A stretch of DNA of 64,000 bases from contig NZ_BMRA01000002.1 of assembly GCF_014648395.1 (NCBI RefSeq), forward strand, positions 62,001 to 126,000, given 5' to 3'. A program made the translations under genes and the position numbers. The stretch's first letter is position 1. Every line of letters starts with the position of its first letter. This document shows positions 32,976-41,081 of the stretch, piece by piece. This DNA comes from Micromonospora fulviviridis (GTDB lineage Bacteria > Actinomycetota > Actinomycetes > Mycobacteriales > Micromonosporaceae). Below the pieces are notes generated by a model. The model had not been told where the DNA came from. It did no database searches and worked only from the letters and a program-made list of their open reading frames with translations.

Positions 32976-33035
32976 GTTGATCAAGAAGTTTGCGTCAGCA
33001 GGACGCCGGTTCCCGACGCAAACTTCTTGATCAAC
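32976..33035. repeat. Palindromic intergenic element, copy B
   Basis: Perfect 21-bp inverted repeat: gttgatcaagaagtttgcgtc (32976-32996) and its complement (33015-33035), loop 18 nt, 14 bp after the RNase D stop. The core GATCAnGAAGTT is shared with copy A (12619-12673). It probably terminates RNase D transcription. Confidence 0.85.
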
Positions 33036-33087
33036 GGGAGCCGGTCGGGTGTGGGGTTGGACACACGGGGGGTGGTGTCGGGTTTGG

Positions 33088-33102
33088 TTACTGGCGAGTA
33101 GC
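33088..33102. promoter_or_regulatory. Candidate operator over the fadA promoter
   Basis: Palindrome TACT-GGCG-AGTA (33089-33100) overlapping a TAGCAT -10-like element (33099-33104) about 38 nt before the thiolase GTG. Its form resembles TetR-type sites reported before fatty-acid catabolic genes in actinobacteria; that link is from memory. Confidence 0.5.
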
Positions 33103-33139
33103 ATCCGGGGAAACGCCAGTGCCGGCTAGGAGGCTCCAA

Positions 33140-34336
33140 GTGCCCCGTGAAGTTCGGGATGTCGTCTTCGTCGACGGCGTCCGCACCCCGTTCGGCAAGG
33201 CGGGTGGCATGTACGCCAACACCCGCGCCGACGACCTGGTGATCCGCTGCATCCGCGAGCTGATGCGGCGCAACCCGCAACTGCCGCCGGAGAAGGTGGA
33301 GGAGGTCGCCATCGCGGCCACCACCCAGATCGGCGACCAGGGCCTGACCATCGGCCGCACCGCCGCCCTGCTGGCCGGCCTGCCCAAGACGGTGCCCGGC
33401 TTCGCCATCGACCGGATGTGCGCCGGCGCGATGACCGCCGTCACGACCGTGGCCAGCGGCATCGCCATGGGCGCCTACGACGTGGCCATCGCCGGCGGCG
33501 TCGAGCACATGGGCCGCCACCCGATGGGCGAGGGCGTCGACCCCAACCCGCGGATCATCGCGGAGAAGCTGGTCGACCCGTCCGCGCTGGTCATGGGCGC
33601 GACCGCGGAGAACCTGCACGACCGGGTCCCGCACATCACCAAGGAGCGCACCGACGCGTTCGCGCTCGCCTCGCAGCAGAAGACCGCCAAGGCGTACGCC
33701 AACGGCAAGCTCCAGGGCGACCTGGTGCCGGTGGCGATCCGCGACCCGGAGGCCGGCTGGGGCCTGGCCACCACCGACGAGGCTCCCCGGGAGACCTCAC
33801 TGGAGAAGCTCGCCACCCTCAAGACCCCGTTCCGCCCGCACGGCAAGGTCACCGCGGGCAACGCGGCCGGCCTGAACGACGGCGCCACCGCCGCGCTGCT
33901 GGTCGCCGAGGAGACCGCCCGCGAGCTGGGCCTGCCGATCGGCATGCGGCTGGTGTCGTTCGGCTTCGTCGGCGTCGAGCCCGAGGTGATGGGTGTCGGC
34001 CCGATCCCGTCGACCGAGAAGGCGCTGCGCATCGCCGGCCTGAGCATCGACGACATCGGCCTGTTCGAGCTGAACGAGGCGTTCGCCGTGCAGGTGCTGG
34101 CCTTCCTCGACCACTTCGGCATCGCCGACGACGACCCGCGGGTCAACCCGTGGGGCGGCGCGATCGCCATCGGTCACCCGCTCGCCTCCTCCGGCGTCCG
34201 GCTGATGACCCAGCTCGCCCGGCAGTTCGCCGAGCACCCCGAGGTCCGCTACGGCCTCACCGCCATGTGCATCGGCATCGGCATGGGCGGCACCGTGATC
34301 TGGGAGAACCCGCACTGGGAGGGTGGAGACAAGTGA
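33140..34336 (+). CDS. fadA: Acetyl-CoA C-acyltransferase (3-ketoacyl-CoA thiolase)
   Basis: 398 aa thiolase that cleaves 3-ketoacyl-CoA to acetyl-CoA in beta-oxidation. The nucleophile Cys is residue 94 in IDRMCAGAM; further motifs are GNAAGLNDGA, ELNEAFAVQVLAF, GGAIAIGHPLASSG and the C-terminal second Cys AMCIGIGMGG. The GTG at 33140 follows AGGAGG with good spacing; the frame is open upstream but without coding bias. It overlaps the next gene by 4 nt (GTGA), giving a fadAB operon. A palindromic operator candidate covers the promoter. Confidence 0.94.
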   Translation: MPREVRDVVFVDGVRTPFGKAGGMYANTRADDLVIRCIRELMRRNPQLPPEKVEEVAIAATTQIGDQGLTIGRTAALLAGLPKTVPGFAIDRMCAGAMTAVTTVASGIAMGAYDVAIAGGVEHMGRHPMGEGVDPNPRIIAEKLVDPSALVMGATAENLHDRVPHITKERTDAFALASQQKTAKAYANGKLQGDLVPVAIRDPEAGWGLATTDEAPRETSLEKLATLKTPFRPHGKVTAGNAAGLNDGATAALLVAEETARELGLPIGMRLVSFGFVGVEPEVMGVGPIPSTEKALRIAGLSIDDIGLFELNEAFAVQVLAFLDHFGIADDDPRVNPWGGAIAIGHPLASSGVRLMTQLARQFAEHPEVRYGLTAMCIGIGMGGTVIWENPHWEGGDK

Positions 34337-36396
34337 GCCTCGCCGCACCGAACGAGGTCGTCACCAGGGCGCTGCTGCGCCAGGTGAACGTACCGGGGCT
34401 GGACCGTCCCGCCGCCCTCATCACCCTGGACAACGGTTTCGACCACACCAAGCCGAACAGCTTCGGCCCGGGCGGCCTGACCAGCCTGGACGAGGCGATC
34501 ACCGCCGCCCTGGCCGCGAACCCGGCGTTCATCGCGGTCACCGGCAAGCCGTACATCTTCTGCGTGGGCGCGGACATCACGAGCCTCCCGCAGCTGGAGA
34601 ACCGCGAGCAGGCGCTGGAGGTCGGCCGGCTCGGCCACCGGGTCTTCGCCCGGCTCAAGGACAGCGAGGTCCCGACCTTCGCCTTCGTCAACGGCGCGGC
34701 GATGGGCGGCGGCCTGGAGCTGGCCCTGCACTGCCACTACCGGACCCTGTCGGCGGGCGCGGCGGCCCTGGCGCTGCCCGAGGTCTCGCTCGGCCTGGTC
34801 CCCGGCTGGGGCGGCACCCAGCTGCTGCCGAACCTGATCGGCATCCCGGCGGCGACCCAGGTGATCCTGCAGAACCCGCTGATGCAGAACAAGATGCTCA
34901 AGCCGAAGCAGGCGGCCGAGATGGGCATCGCGGACGTGCTGCTGGAGCCGGCCGACTTCCTGGAGCGGTCCCTGGAGTGGGCCGCCGGCGTGGTCAAGGG
35001 CGAGGTCACCGTGACCCGGCCCGAGGTCGACAAGGACATGTGGGCGGGCGTGCTCTACTTCGCCCGGCAGACCCTCGACCAGCGCCTGCACGGGGCGGTC
35101 CCGGCCGCGTACAAGGCGCTGGACCTGCTGGAGACCGCGAAGGACGCGGACTTCGCCACCGGCACGGCGGCCGAGGACGAGGCCCTGGCCGACCTGGTCT
35201 TCTCCGAGGAGCTGCGCAGCGGCCTCTACGCCTTCGACCTCGTGCAGCGGCGGGCCAAGCGGCCGGCCGGCGCGCCGGACAAGGGCCTGGCCCGTCCGGT
35301 CACGAAGGTGGGCATCGTGGGCGCCGGCCTGATGGCCAGCCAGCTCGCCCTGCTCTTCGCCCGCCGCCTTCAGGTGCCGGTCGTCATGACCGACCTGGAC
35401 CAGTCCCGGGTGGACAAGGGCGTCGGCTACGTGCACACCCAGATCGAGAAGGCCGTCAGCAAGGGCCGGATGGACAAGGGCACCGCGGCCAAGCTGTACG
35501 GCCTGGTCAGCGGCTCGGTCGACAAGTCCGTCTTCGCCGACGCCGACTTCGTCATCGAGGCCGTCTTCGAGGACCTCGGCGTCAAGAAGCAGGTCTGGGC
35601 CGAGCTGGAGAAGATCGTCAAGCCGGAGGCGGTGCTCGCCACCAACACCAGCTCGCTGTCCATCACCGAGATGGCCGCCGACCTGGAGCACCCCGAGCGG
35701 GTGGTCGGCTTCCACTTCTTCAACCCGGTCGCCGTGCTGCCGCTGCTGGAGATCGTCCGCGGCGAGCGGACCGACGACGCCACGCTGGCCACCGCGTTCG
35801 CGGTCGGCAAGCAGCTCAAGAAGTCCAGCGTGCTGGTCAAGGACGCCCCGGCGTTCGTGGTCAACCGGCTGCTGACCCGCTTCCTCGGCACCGTCTTCGC
35901 CGCCGTCGACCAGGGCACCCCGCTGGACGTGGCGAACAGCGCACTGGACCCGCTGGGCCTGCCGATGCGCCCGCTCGCCCTGCTCCAGCTGGTCGGCCCG
36001 GCCGTGGCGTACCACGTGGGCGGCACCCTGCACGCCGCCTTCCCGGACCGGTTCGGCGTCAGCGAGAACCTCAAGCGGATCGCCGACTCGGGCCAGCCGA
36101 TCGTGGTCGACGACCAGGTCAACGAGGACGTCGCCAAGCTGCTCGTGGTCGGCGACCAGCCGCTGACCGCCGAGCAGGTCCGGCAGAACGCGCTGGACGC
36201 GCTGGCCGAGGAGATCCGGCTCATGCTCGACGAGGGCGTCGTCGCCGAGGCGCAGGACATCGACCTGTGCATGATCCTCGGCGCGGGCTGGCCGTTCCAC
36301 CTGGGCGGCGTCACGCCGTACCTGGACCGGACCGGCACCTCCGAGCGGGTCACGGGCCGCCGCTTCCTGCCCCGCGGGGTCGCCAGCCTCCGCTGA
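34333..36396 (+). CDS. fadB: Bifunctional enoyl-CoA hydratase / 3-hydroxyacyl-CoA dehydrogenase
   Basis: 687 aa. The N-terminal crotonase domain (about 20-290) has YIFCVGADITSLPQL for the oxyanion hole, GGGLELALHCHYR and PEVSLGLVPGWGGTQLLP with the catalytic acidic positions. The dehydrogenase domain begins at about 318 with the NAD loop VGIVGAGLMASQLALLF; the usual last Gly (GxGxMG) is Ala here. The catalytic His is in VGFHFFNPVAVLPL and the C-terminal HAD domain follows. It runs the two middle steps of beta-oxidation with the thiolase upstream. A GTG start overlaps the fadA stop; a strong hairpin follows. Confidence 0.94.
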   Translation: MSLAAPNEVVTRALLRQVNVPGLDRPAALITLDNGFDHTKPNSFGPGGLTSLDEAITAALAANPAFIAVTGKPYIFCVGADITSLPQLENREQALEVGRLGHRVFARLKDSEVPTFAFVNGAAMGGGLELALHCHYRTLSAGAAALALPEVSLGLVPGWGGTQLLPNLIGIPAATQVILQNPLMQNKMLKPKQAAEMGIADVLLEPADFLERSLEWAAGVVKGEVTVTRPEVDKDMWAGVLYFARQTLDQRLHGAVPAAYKALDLLETAKDADFATGTAAEDEALADLVFSEELRSGLYAFDLVQRRAKRPAGAPDKGLARPVTKVGIVGAGLMASQLALLFARRLQVPVVMTDLDQSRVDKGVGYVHTQIEKAVSKGRMDKGTAAKLYGLVSGSVDKSVFADADFVIEAVFEDLGVKKQVWAELEKIVKPEAVLATNTSSLSITEMAADLEHPERVVGFHFFNPVAVLPLLEIVRGERTDDATLATAFAVGKQLKKSSVLVKDAPAFVVNRLLTRFLGTVFAAVDQGTPLDVANSALDPLGLPMRPLALLQLVGPAVAYHVGGTLHAAFPDRFGVSENLKRIADSGQPIVVDDQVNEDVAKLLVVGDQPLTAEQVRQNALDALAEEIRLMLDEGVVAEAQDIDLCMILGAGWPFHLGGVTPYLDRTGTSERVTGRRFLPRGVASLR

Positions 36397-36466
36397 CAAC
36401 CCCAGCTCGGCGCGTCTGACACCGCGCGGCGACCTGGAGCCGTCAGCCTGACCCCGCCGCTCCCCA

Positions 36467-36516
36467 CGATCGCGGTGGCCGGCCGTCCCTCCCGGACGGT
36501 CCGGCCACCGCGATCG
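36467..36516 (+). terminator. Long hairpin terminator after fadB
   Basis: Arms 36467-36488 and 36494-36516 pair over 22 bp with one bulged base; loop ctccc. It begins with cgatcgcggtggccgg and ends with its complement. No T-run, as usual in high-GC genomes. The rest of the 36397-36714 spacer holds no gene, only the promoter of the next gene. Confidence 0.8.
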
Positions 36517-36675
36517 GCGTTTCCGCCCCGAACCGGTCACGGCGGCCACCGGGTTGTCACCGGCCGGACACCCTGCGCCCACCGCCGGGACACCGCCCGG
36601 ACGGCCCGGTCACGACCCGGTTCCGGTTTCGTCACGTCGGCAGCGGGCGGACCATGCCGTGTCGGTGTCGCTCGC

Positions 36676-36681
36676 TACGAT
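36676..36681 (+). promoter_or_regulatory. Candidate -10 element
   Basis: TACGAT, 33 nt before the ATG at 36715. A leader of about 27 nt with AGGAG would follow. Confidence 0.45.
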
Positions 36682-36714
36682 CACGCGTCCGGATTTCTTA
36701 CAGGAGCTGACACC

Positions 36715-37629
36715 ATGTCCCAGCCGCCGTCCAGTCCCTACCCCGGTTCCTACCCCCCGCCACACCAGCAGCCCGGCGGCTACCAGCCGCCGCAGCAGCC
36801 CCAGTACGGCGGCGGCTACCCGCCGGCTCCCCAGCAGCAGCCGCAGTACGGCGGCGGCTACCCGGAGACCAACCAGCCCGGCCAGCAGTACGGCGGCGGC
36901 TACCCGGAGACCAACCAGCCCGGCCAGCAGTACGGCGGCGGCTACCCGGGGACCAACCAGCCCGGCCAGTACGGCCAGCAGTACGGCGGCGGCTACGTCG
37001 AGACCGGCCAGCCCGGCTACGGCGCCCCGGCCCCGCTGCCGCCGAAGAAGAAGTCGAGCGCCGGCAAGATCGTGCTGATCGTGCTGGCCGTCGTGCTGGT
37101 GCTCTGCGTGGGCGGTGGCGCCGCCATCTGGTTCGCCGCGAAGGACGAGGTCGGCGAGGTTGTCACGGCCACCAAGACCCGCCTGGAGGAGCCCGCCACG
37201 CTGGCCGGCCGGCCGAAGGTCACCGAGCCGCAGCTCCAGCAGGCCGCCACGCAGATGAAGTCGGAGATCGCCAAGGACGTCCCGAACGCCACCAGCACGG
37301 TCGGCGCCTTCTACGGCGAGCCGGAGAAGAAGGACCTGGTCATGATCGCCGGCGCCTCCGGCGTCATCGCGGACCCGAAGAAGGAGATGGCGGACGCCAT
37401 CACGGCGATCACCCCCGAGCTGGGCGCCAAGGAGTTCAAGACGGTCAACGCCGGCCCGCTGGGCGGCGACGCCAAGTGCGGCGACGGCAAGACCGAGGAC
37501 ATCCCGGTGGCCGTCTGCATCTGGGCCGACAAGGGCAGCCTGGGCATGGTGGTGGTCTACTTCAAGTCCGCGGCCGAGATCCAGTCGGAGTTCGTCACGA
37601 TGCGCGGTGAGATCGAGAAGCAGGGCTGA
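36715..37629 (+). CDS. Pro/Gln/Gly/Tyr-rich single-TM protein
   Basis: 304 aa. Residues 1-105 are low-complexity with three tandem 14-residue units of the type QQYGGGYPETNQPG (42-bp DNA repeats from 36844 to about 36969). A Lys-rich stop (PPKKKSS) and one membrane helix (IVLIVLAVVLVLCVGGGAAI) come next. The outer domain (about 145-304) has two Cys (DAKCGDGK, VAVCIWAD) likely forming a disulfide; it is not assigned to a family. The plan matches the proteins at 28889 and 29873. AGGAG precedes the ATG. Confidence 0.75.
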   Translation: MSQPPSSPYPGSYPPPHQQPGGYQPPQQPQYGGGYPPAPQQQPQYGGGYPETNQPGQQYGGGYPETNQPGQQYGGGYPGTNQPGQYGQQYGGGYVETGQPGYGAPAPLPPKKKSSAGKIVLIVLAVVLVLCVGGGAAIWFAAKDEVGEVVTATKTRLEEPATLAGRPKVTEPQLQQAATQMKSEIAKDVPNATSTVGAFYGEPEKKDLVMIAGASGVIADPKKEMADAITAITPELGAKEFKTVNAGPLGGDAKCGDGKTEDIPVAVCIWADKGSLGMVVVYFKSAAEIQSEFVTMRGEIEKQG

Positions 37630-37649
37630 GCCCCCGCAGACCCGGAGGA

Positions 37650-37679
37650 CCGGGCCCCCGCCGTGCGGCGGGGGCCCGG
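37650..37679. terminator. Perfect 13-bp hairpin terminator
   Basis: Arms ccgggcccccgcc and ggcgggggcccgg, loop gtgc, between convergent genes (stop at 37629 and stop at 37694). Confidence 0.8.
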
Positions 37680-37693
37680 TCCCGTTTCACCGG

Positions 37694-38080
37694 TCAGGCC
37701 GACGCGGCCCGCTCGGCCGGGCTGCGGCAGACGCAGAACTCGTTGCCCTCGGGGTCGGCGAGCACCACCCAGCCGGTGCCGTCCGGCCGGCGTTGGTCGG
37801 CGACCAGGGTGGCTCCGAGGTCGCGCAGCCGCGCCACCTCCTCGTCCCGGGTCCCCTCGGCCGCGTGCACGTCGAGGTGGAACGCGCCCTTGCCGTGCCG
37901 CTCCCCCACCGAGACGAAGAGCAGGTCGGGGCCGTGGCCGTCGGGCGCGACGAGGACCGCCTCCGGGTCGCCGGGGTGGTCGTCGTCGTGCAGCTTCCGG
38001 TCGAGCACCCGGGCCCACCAGCTGGCCAGGGCGTACGGGTCGTCGGTCTCGACGGTGACGCAGTGGATCTGTGCACTCAC
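37694..38080 (-). CDS. VOC (glyoxalase/bleomycin resistance-like) family protein
   Basis: 128 aa, one vicinal-oxygen-chelate domain with two beta-alpha-beta-beta-beta halves: HCVTVETDDPYALASWWAR in the first and GAFHLDVHAAEGTRDEEVAR in the second, with DPEGNEFCVCR at the end (conserved metal-site Glu). Actinobacterial single-domain members of this type are mostly uncharacterised; some bind antibiotics or act as dioxygenase-like enzymes. The GTG at 38080 follows AGGAGG. A perfect palindrome, GTTCACGGTGAAC, lies 75 bp upstream and may be its operator. Confidence 0.85.
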   Translation of the reverse strand: MSAQIHCVTVETDDPYALASWWARVLDRKLHDDDHPGDPEAVLVAPDGHGPDLLFVSVGERHGKGAFHLDVHAAEGTRDEEVARLRDLGATLVADQRRPDGTGWVVLADPEGNEFCVCRSPAERAASA

Positions 38081-38154
38081 GGTGCTTTCCTCCTGGATCG
38101 GAGTGCGCCCCGCGGGAGTGAAGAAGGTCAGCGGGGGTCGCGGGGCGCGGAACG

Positions 38155-38167
38155 GTTCACGGTGAAC
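38155..38167. promoter_or_regulatory. Candidate operator GTTCAC-G-GTGAAC
   Basis: Perfect 13-bp palindrome 75 bp upstream of the VOC gene. Suitable for a small dimeric repressor; none is encoded next to it. Confidence 0.4.
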
Positions 38168-38237
38168 ATCGACCACACCCCCTTCCACACGTCGGGCTGA
38201 CGGAACTGATCATGTCACCAGCCGGGGGCGAGGACAA

Positions 38238-38272
38238 GCCGGCCCGGCCCCGCGAGGCGGGACCGGGCCGGC
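38238..38272. terminator. Hairpin terminator after the malectin-propeller gene
   Basis: 16-bp arms with one mismatch (38238-38253 and 38257-38272), 3-nt loop, just after the stop at 38283 read on the minus strand. Confidence 0.75.
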
Positions 38273-38282
38273 AGAAAACCGG

Positions 38283-40823
38283 TCACGGGCCGACGAAGAC
38301 CGCCTTCGCCCGCCAGTCGACGCCGTCCACCGCCGGGCCGCTGCGCACGGTGAACGCCGCGACGGGCGCACCGCCCGCCCAGTCCGTGGCCGACAGCTCG
38401 CCGGTACTGCGGTTGACCTTGTAGAGGGTGCTGCCGGCCAGGAAGACCGACCCGGCGTCGGCGAAGCCGCTCGCCCCGGCGACGGTGAACTTCTCCGCGC
38501 CCACCACACCGCTGTCCGGGCTGAACCAGCGCCAGAACAGGCCGCCCTGCCCGGCGAGGGTGTAGTAGAGCCGGCCGCCGCTGTAGAACATGCCGGTGAC
38601 GTTGGGGATCTCGGGATAGAAGTTGTTCGTCACCCCGGCGTACGTCTGGCCGGCCGGGCCGGAGTCGGTCTCCACCGCGTCCCAGTAGGCGTCGTGGTAC
38701 GGGTCGACCGCCGACGCGGCGCCGAAGGTGGATCCGTTGAAGGTGCGCCGCCACAGCGACCCGTTCATCCCGTAGAAGAGCGTGCCGCCGACCCAGAACG
38801 CGCCCCGCGCGGTGGACCACGCGGTGCCGTCCGGGACCGCCACCGGGGCGGGCGCGCCGACCGTGGTGACGCCGTCGTACGACCGGACCTGCACCTCGTT
38901 CCCGGTACCCGCGGGCGGGGCGCCGGTCTTGACGATCTCGATGCCGTCGACCAGCGGGTTCTCCACCACGTGCCGGAAGTCGACGTTGATCGTGCCGTCG
39001 CTGACCACGGTGAACGTCCGCATGGTGCCCACGTTGTGCCCGACGCTGGCGGAGAGGTCGAGGTCGTCCAGGACGGTCGTACCCTCCAGGGCCACGTCGA
39101 AGACCCGGGACCCGGTGGCGGCGGTGCCGTCGTACCGGTTGGCCAGGTAGAGCCGGACCTGGACCTCGGTGCCCGCGGGCACCGGGAACTGCCAGCTCAT
39201 CTCCGGGTCGCCGGCGGGGTCCCAGCGCTCGTCGCTGTAGAGCGCGGCCGGCGTGCCGGCCGGCACGGTGGCGTCCACGGCGCCCACCGGCGCGAAGCCC
39301 GCGGTGCTGCTGCCGGCGTTGTGGTACGGGCTGGGGTTGCCGCCGTCGTCGGCCGCCCAGTCCGGTCCGCTGTCCGTCGAGGCGACCAGCGGGCCACCCG
39401 CGTTGACCCGGTGCAGCACGTTCGTGGGCGCCGGGACACCGGCCTGGTACACGTTCCCCGGGAGGGTGGCCGTGGTGGTCGGGTGCGGCGCCGCGCCGCC
39501 GGTCAGCGGGAAGAACGCGATCCGCTCCCGCCGGTACTGGAAGTTGCCGATCCACGAGGTGTCCGAGCCGACCCAGAGGCCGGTCGGGGTGACCAGCATC
39601 TCGGAGGCGCCGATGCCGCGCGGGTGCCGCCCAGGGTTCCAGGACAGCGGCAGGCCGGTGCGCGGGTCGAGGGCCGCGATGCTGGCCCGCCCGACCGCGC
39701 CGGCCTGGGCGGAGTCGCCGCCGAAGCTGTTGTTCAGCCAGCGGAAGTGGCCACCGACGTAGACCGCCTGCTCGCTGATGCCGACGGAGAGGTACGTGTC
39801 GCCTCCGGTGTAGTCGACCCAGGTCGGCTGGAGGTCCGTGCCGGTCGCGCCGGCCTCCCAGCGGGCGGCGGCGTCGCAGAGCGTGCCGCCGTTCGGCGCG
39901 CCGGTGGTCACCACCACGAAGTAGCTGCCGTCCGGGGCGAACGCGATGTCCCGCATGTACGAGTCGAACGCCCACCAGGCGCAGCGCGGGGTGTACCGGT
40001 TGGTGTTCCAGTCGGCCACGGTGGCCGTGGTGGCGCCCAGGTCCAGCTTGACGATCTGGTCGTGCAGCACCCCGTCGGCCTTCTTGAAGTTGCCGATCAC
40101 GACGAGCTTCGTGCCGTCCGGGGAAACGGCCAGCTTCTCGGCCCCGACGCCGGCGTTCGCGCCGCTGACCCCGTCGTAGTTGTGGTGCTCGGTGAGCGCG
40201 GTGGTGAGGTAGCCGTCCACCGCCCCGGTGCTCGCGTTGAGCGAGGCGAGGCCGCCGCGCGGGTTGGGGTTGCCGGCCGTGGTGAAGATGCCGCCGACCA
40301 GCAGCCGGCCGCCGACCAGGGCGACGTCGTTGACCAGCCCGTTGAACGCCGGGCCGGCGAAGCTGGTGACCACGGCGCCGGTGGCGACGTTGAGCAGGGC
40401 CACCTTGCGCCGGGTGACGCCGTTGACGGTGTTGAACTTGCCGGCCACGAAGACCGTCCCGGCGGTGGGTCCGGCGACCACCGCGTACACCTCGTTGTCG
40501 ACGGTCGGCGCGAAGGCGGTGTCCATCGTGCCGGTGGCCTTGTCGAAGGCGAGCAGGTAGTTGCGGGTGATGTCGACATCGGACCCGCGGTTCTGCACCC
40601 GGGTGAACGAGCCGGCCACGATGATCTTCGTGCCGGCGTCGTGGATCGCGTTGACCGTGCCGTCCATGATGTCCGGCGAGGCGGTGGAGGGCGTCGCTCT
40701 GACCAGCGTGCCGTGGTCGGGCGCGGCGCCGGCGGGACCGGCCGGGGCCAGCCCGGCGGCGGTGAGCGCGACGGCGGCGAGGGCCGCGAGGACACGGCGC
40801 CCGAGGGCCGAGGGGTGGGTCAC
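38283..40823 (-). CDS. Secreted beta-propeller protein with malectin-like domain
   Basis: 846 aa extracellular protein. A Sec signal peptide ends near AGAAP. Residues 40-430 form repeated blades with Gly/Asn-rich turns (for example IIVAGSFTRVQNRGSDVD, VFVAGKFNTVNGVTRRKV, LLVGGIFTTAGNPNPRGG), a propeller of the PQQ/WD type. A malectin-like domain follows (about 475-650: HRVNAGGPLVASTDSGPDWA, ending LVDGIEIVK), likely carbohydrate-binding. The C-terminal region again shows blade-like repeats (AFWVGGTLFYGMNGSLWRR). No catalytic residues are apparent. The GTG at 40823 follows CCGGAG. A cell-surface or matrix glycan role is likely. Confidence 0.8.
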   Translation of the reverse strand: MTHPSALGRRVLAALAAVALTAAGLAPAGPAGAAPDHGTLVRATPSTASPDIMDGTVNAIHDAGTKIIVAGSFTRVQNRGSDVDITRNYLLAFDKATGTMDTAFAPTVDNEVYAVVAGPTAGTVFVAGKFNTVNGVTRRKVALLNVATGAVVTSFAGPAFNGLVNDVALVGGRLLVGGIFTTAGNPNPRGGLASLNASTGAVDGYLTTALTEHHNYDGVSGANAGVGAEKLAVSPDGTKLVVIGNFKKADGVLHDQIVKLDLGATTATVADWNTNRYTPRCAWWAFDSYMRDIAFAPDGSYFVVVTTGAPNGGTLCDAAARWEAGATGTDLQPTWVDYTGGDTYLSVGISEQAVYVGGHFRWLNNSFGGDSAQAGAVGRASIAALDPRTGLPLSWNPGRHPRGIGASEMLVTPTGLWVGSDTSWIGNFQYRRERIAFFPLTGGAAPHPTTTATLPGNVYQAGVPAPTNVLHRVNAGGPLVASTDSGPDWAADDGGNPSPYHNAGSSTAGFAPVGAVDATVPAGTPAALYSDERWDPAGDPEMSWQFPVPAGTEVQVRLYLANRYDGTAATGSRVFDVALEGTTVLDDLDLSASVGHNVGTMRTFTVVSDGTINVDFRHVVENPLVDGIEIVKTGAPPAGTGNEVQVRSYDGVTTVGAPAPVAVPDGTAWSTARGAFWVGGTLFYGMNGSLWRRTFNGSTFGAASAVDPYHDAYWDAVETDSGPAGQTYAGVTNNFYPEIPNVTGMFYSGGRLYYTLAGQGGLFWRWFSPDSGVVGAEKFTVAGASGFADAGSVFLAGSTLYKVNRSTGELSATDWAGGAPVAAFTVRSGPAVDGVDWRAKAVFVGP

Positions 40824-41081
40824 TGGCAGCTCCGGAGGATGGTGCGGACAGGCGTGTCGCAGCAATCACCCTGGGCCACCCGTCACGCGCCGTCCAGCAC
40901 CGGCCACGCTTTCTGCCCGACCACCGTGGCGCTCCCGCCCGACCACCCGGGGCGGGCGGACGGGACAGCCGGGCCGGCCGCACGAACAGGTGGCTGCCCA
41001 TGGTGGTTCGGCGGGCGGCGGCCGTCAGGTCGGCGGCGCGGCGCGTACCGTCGGACGGCCGCGCGGACGCCGATCGGTCCC

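Noticed and set aside
36844..36969. Possible CRISPR-like array
   Set aside because: The 42-bp repeats are in-frame codon repeats of a Gln/Gly/Tyr-rich protein tail, with no unique spacers.
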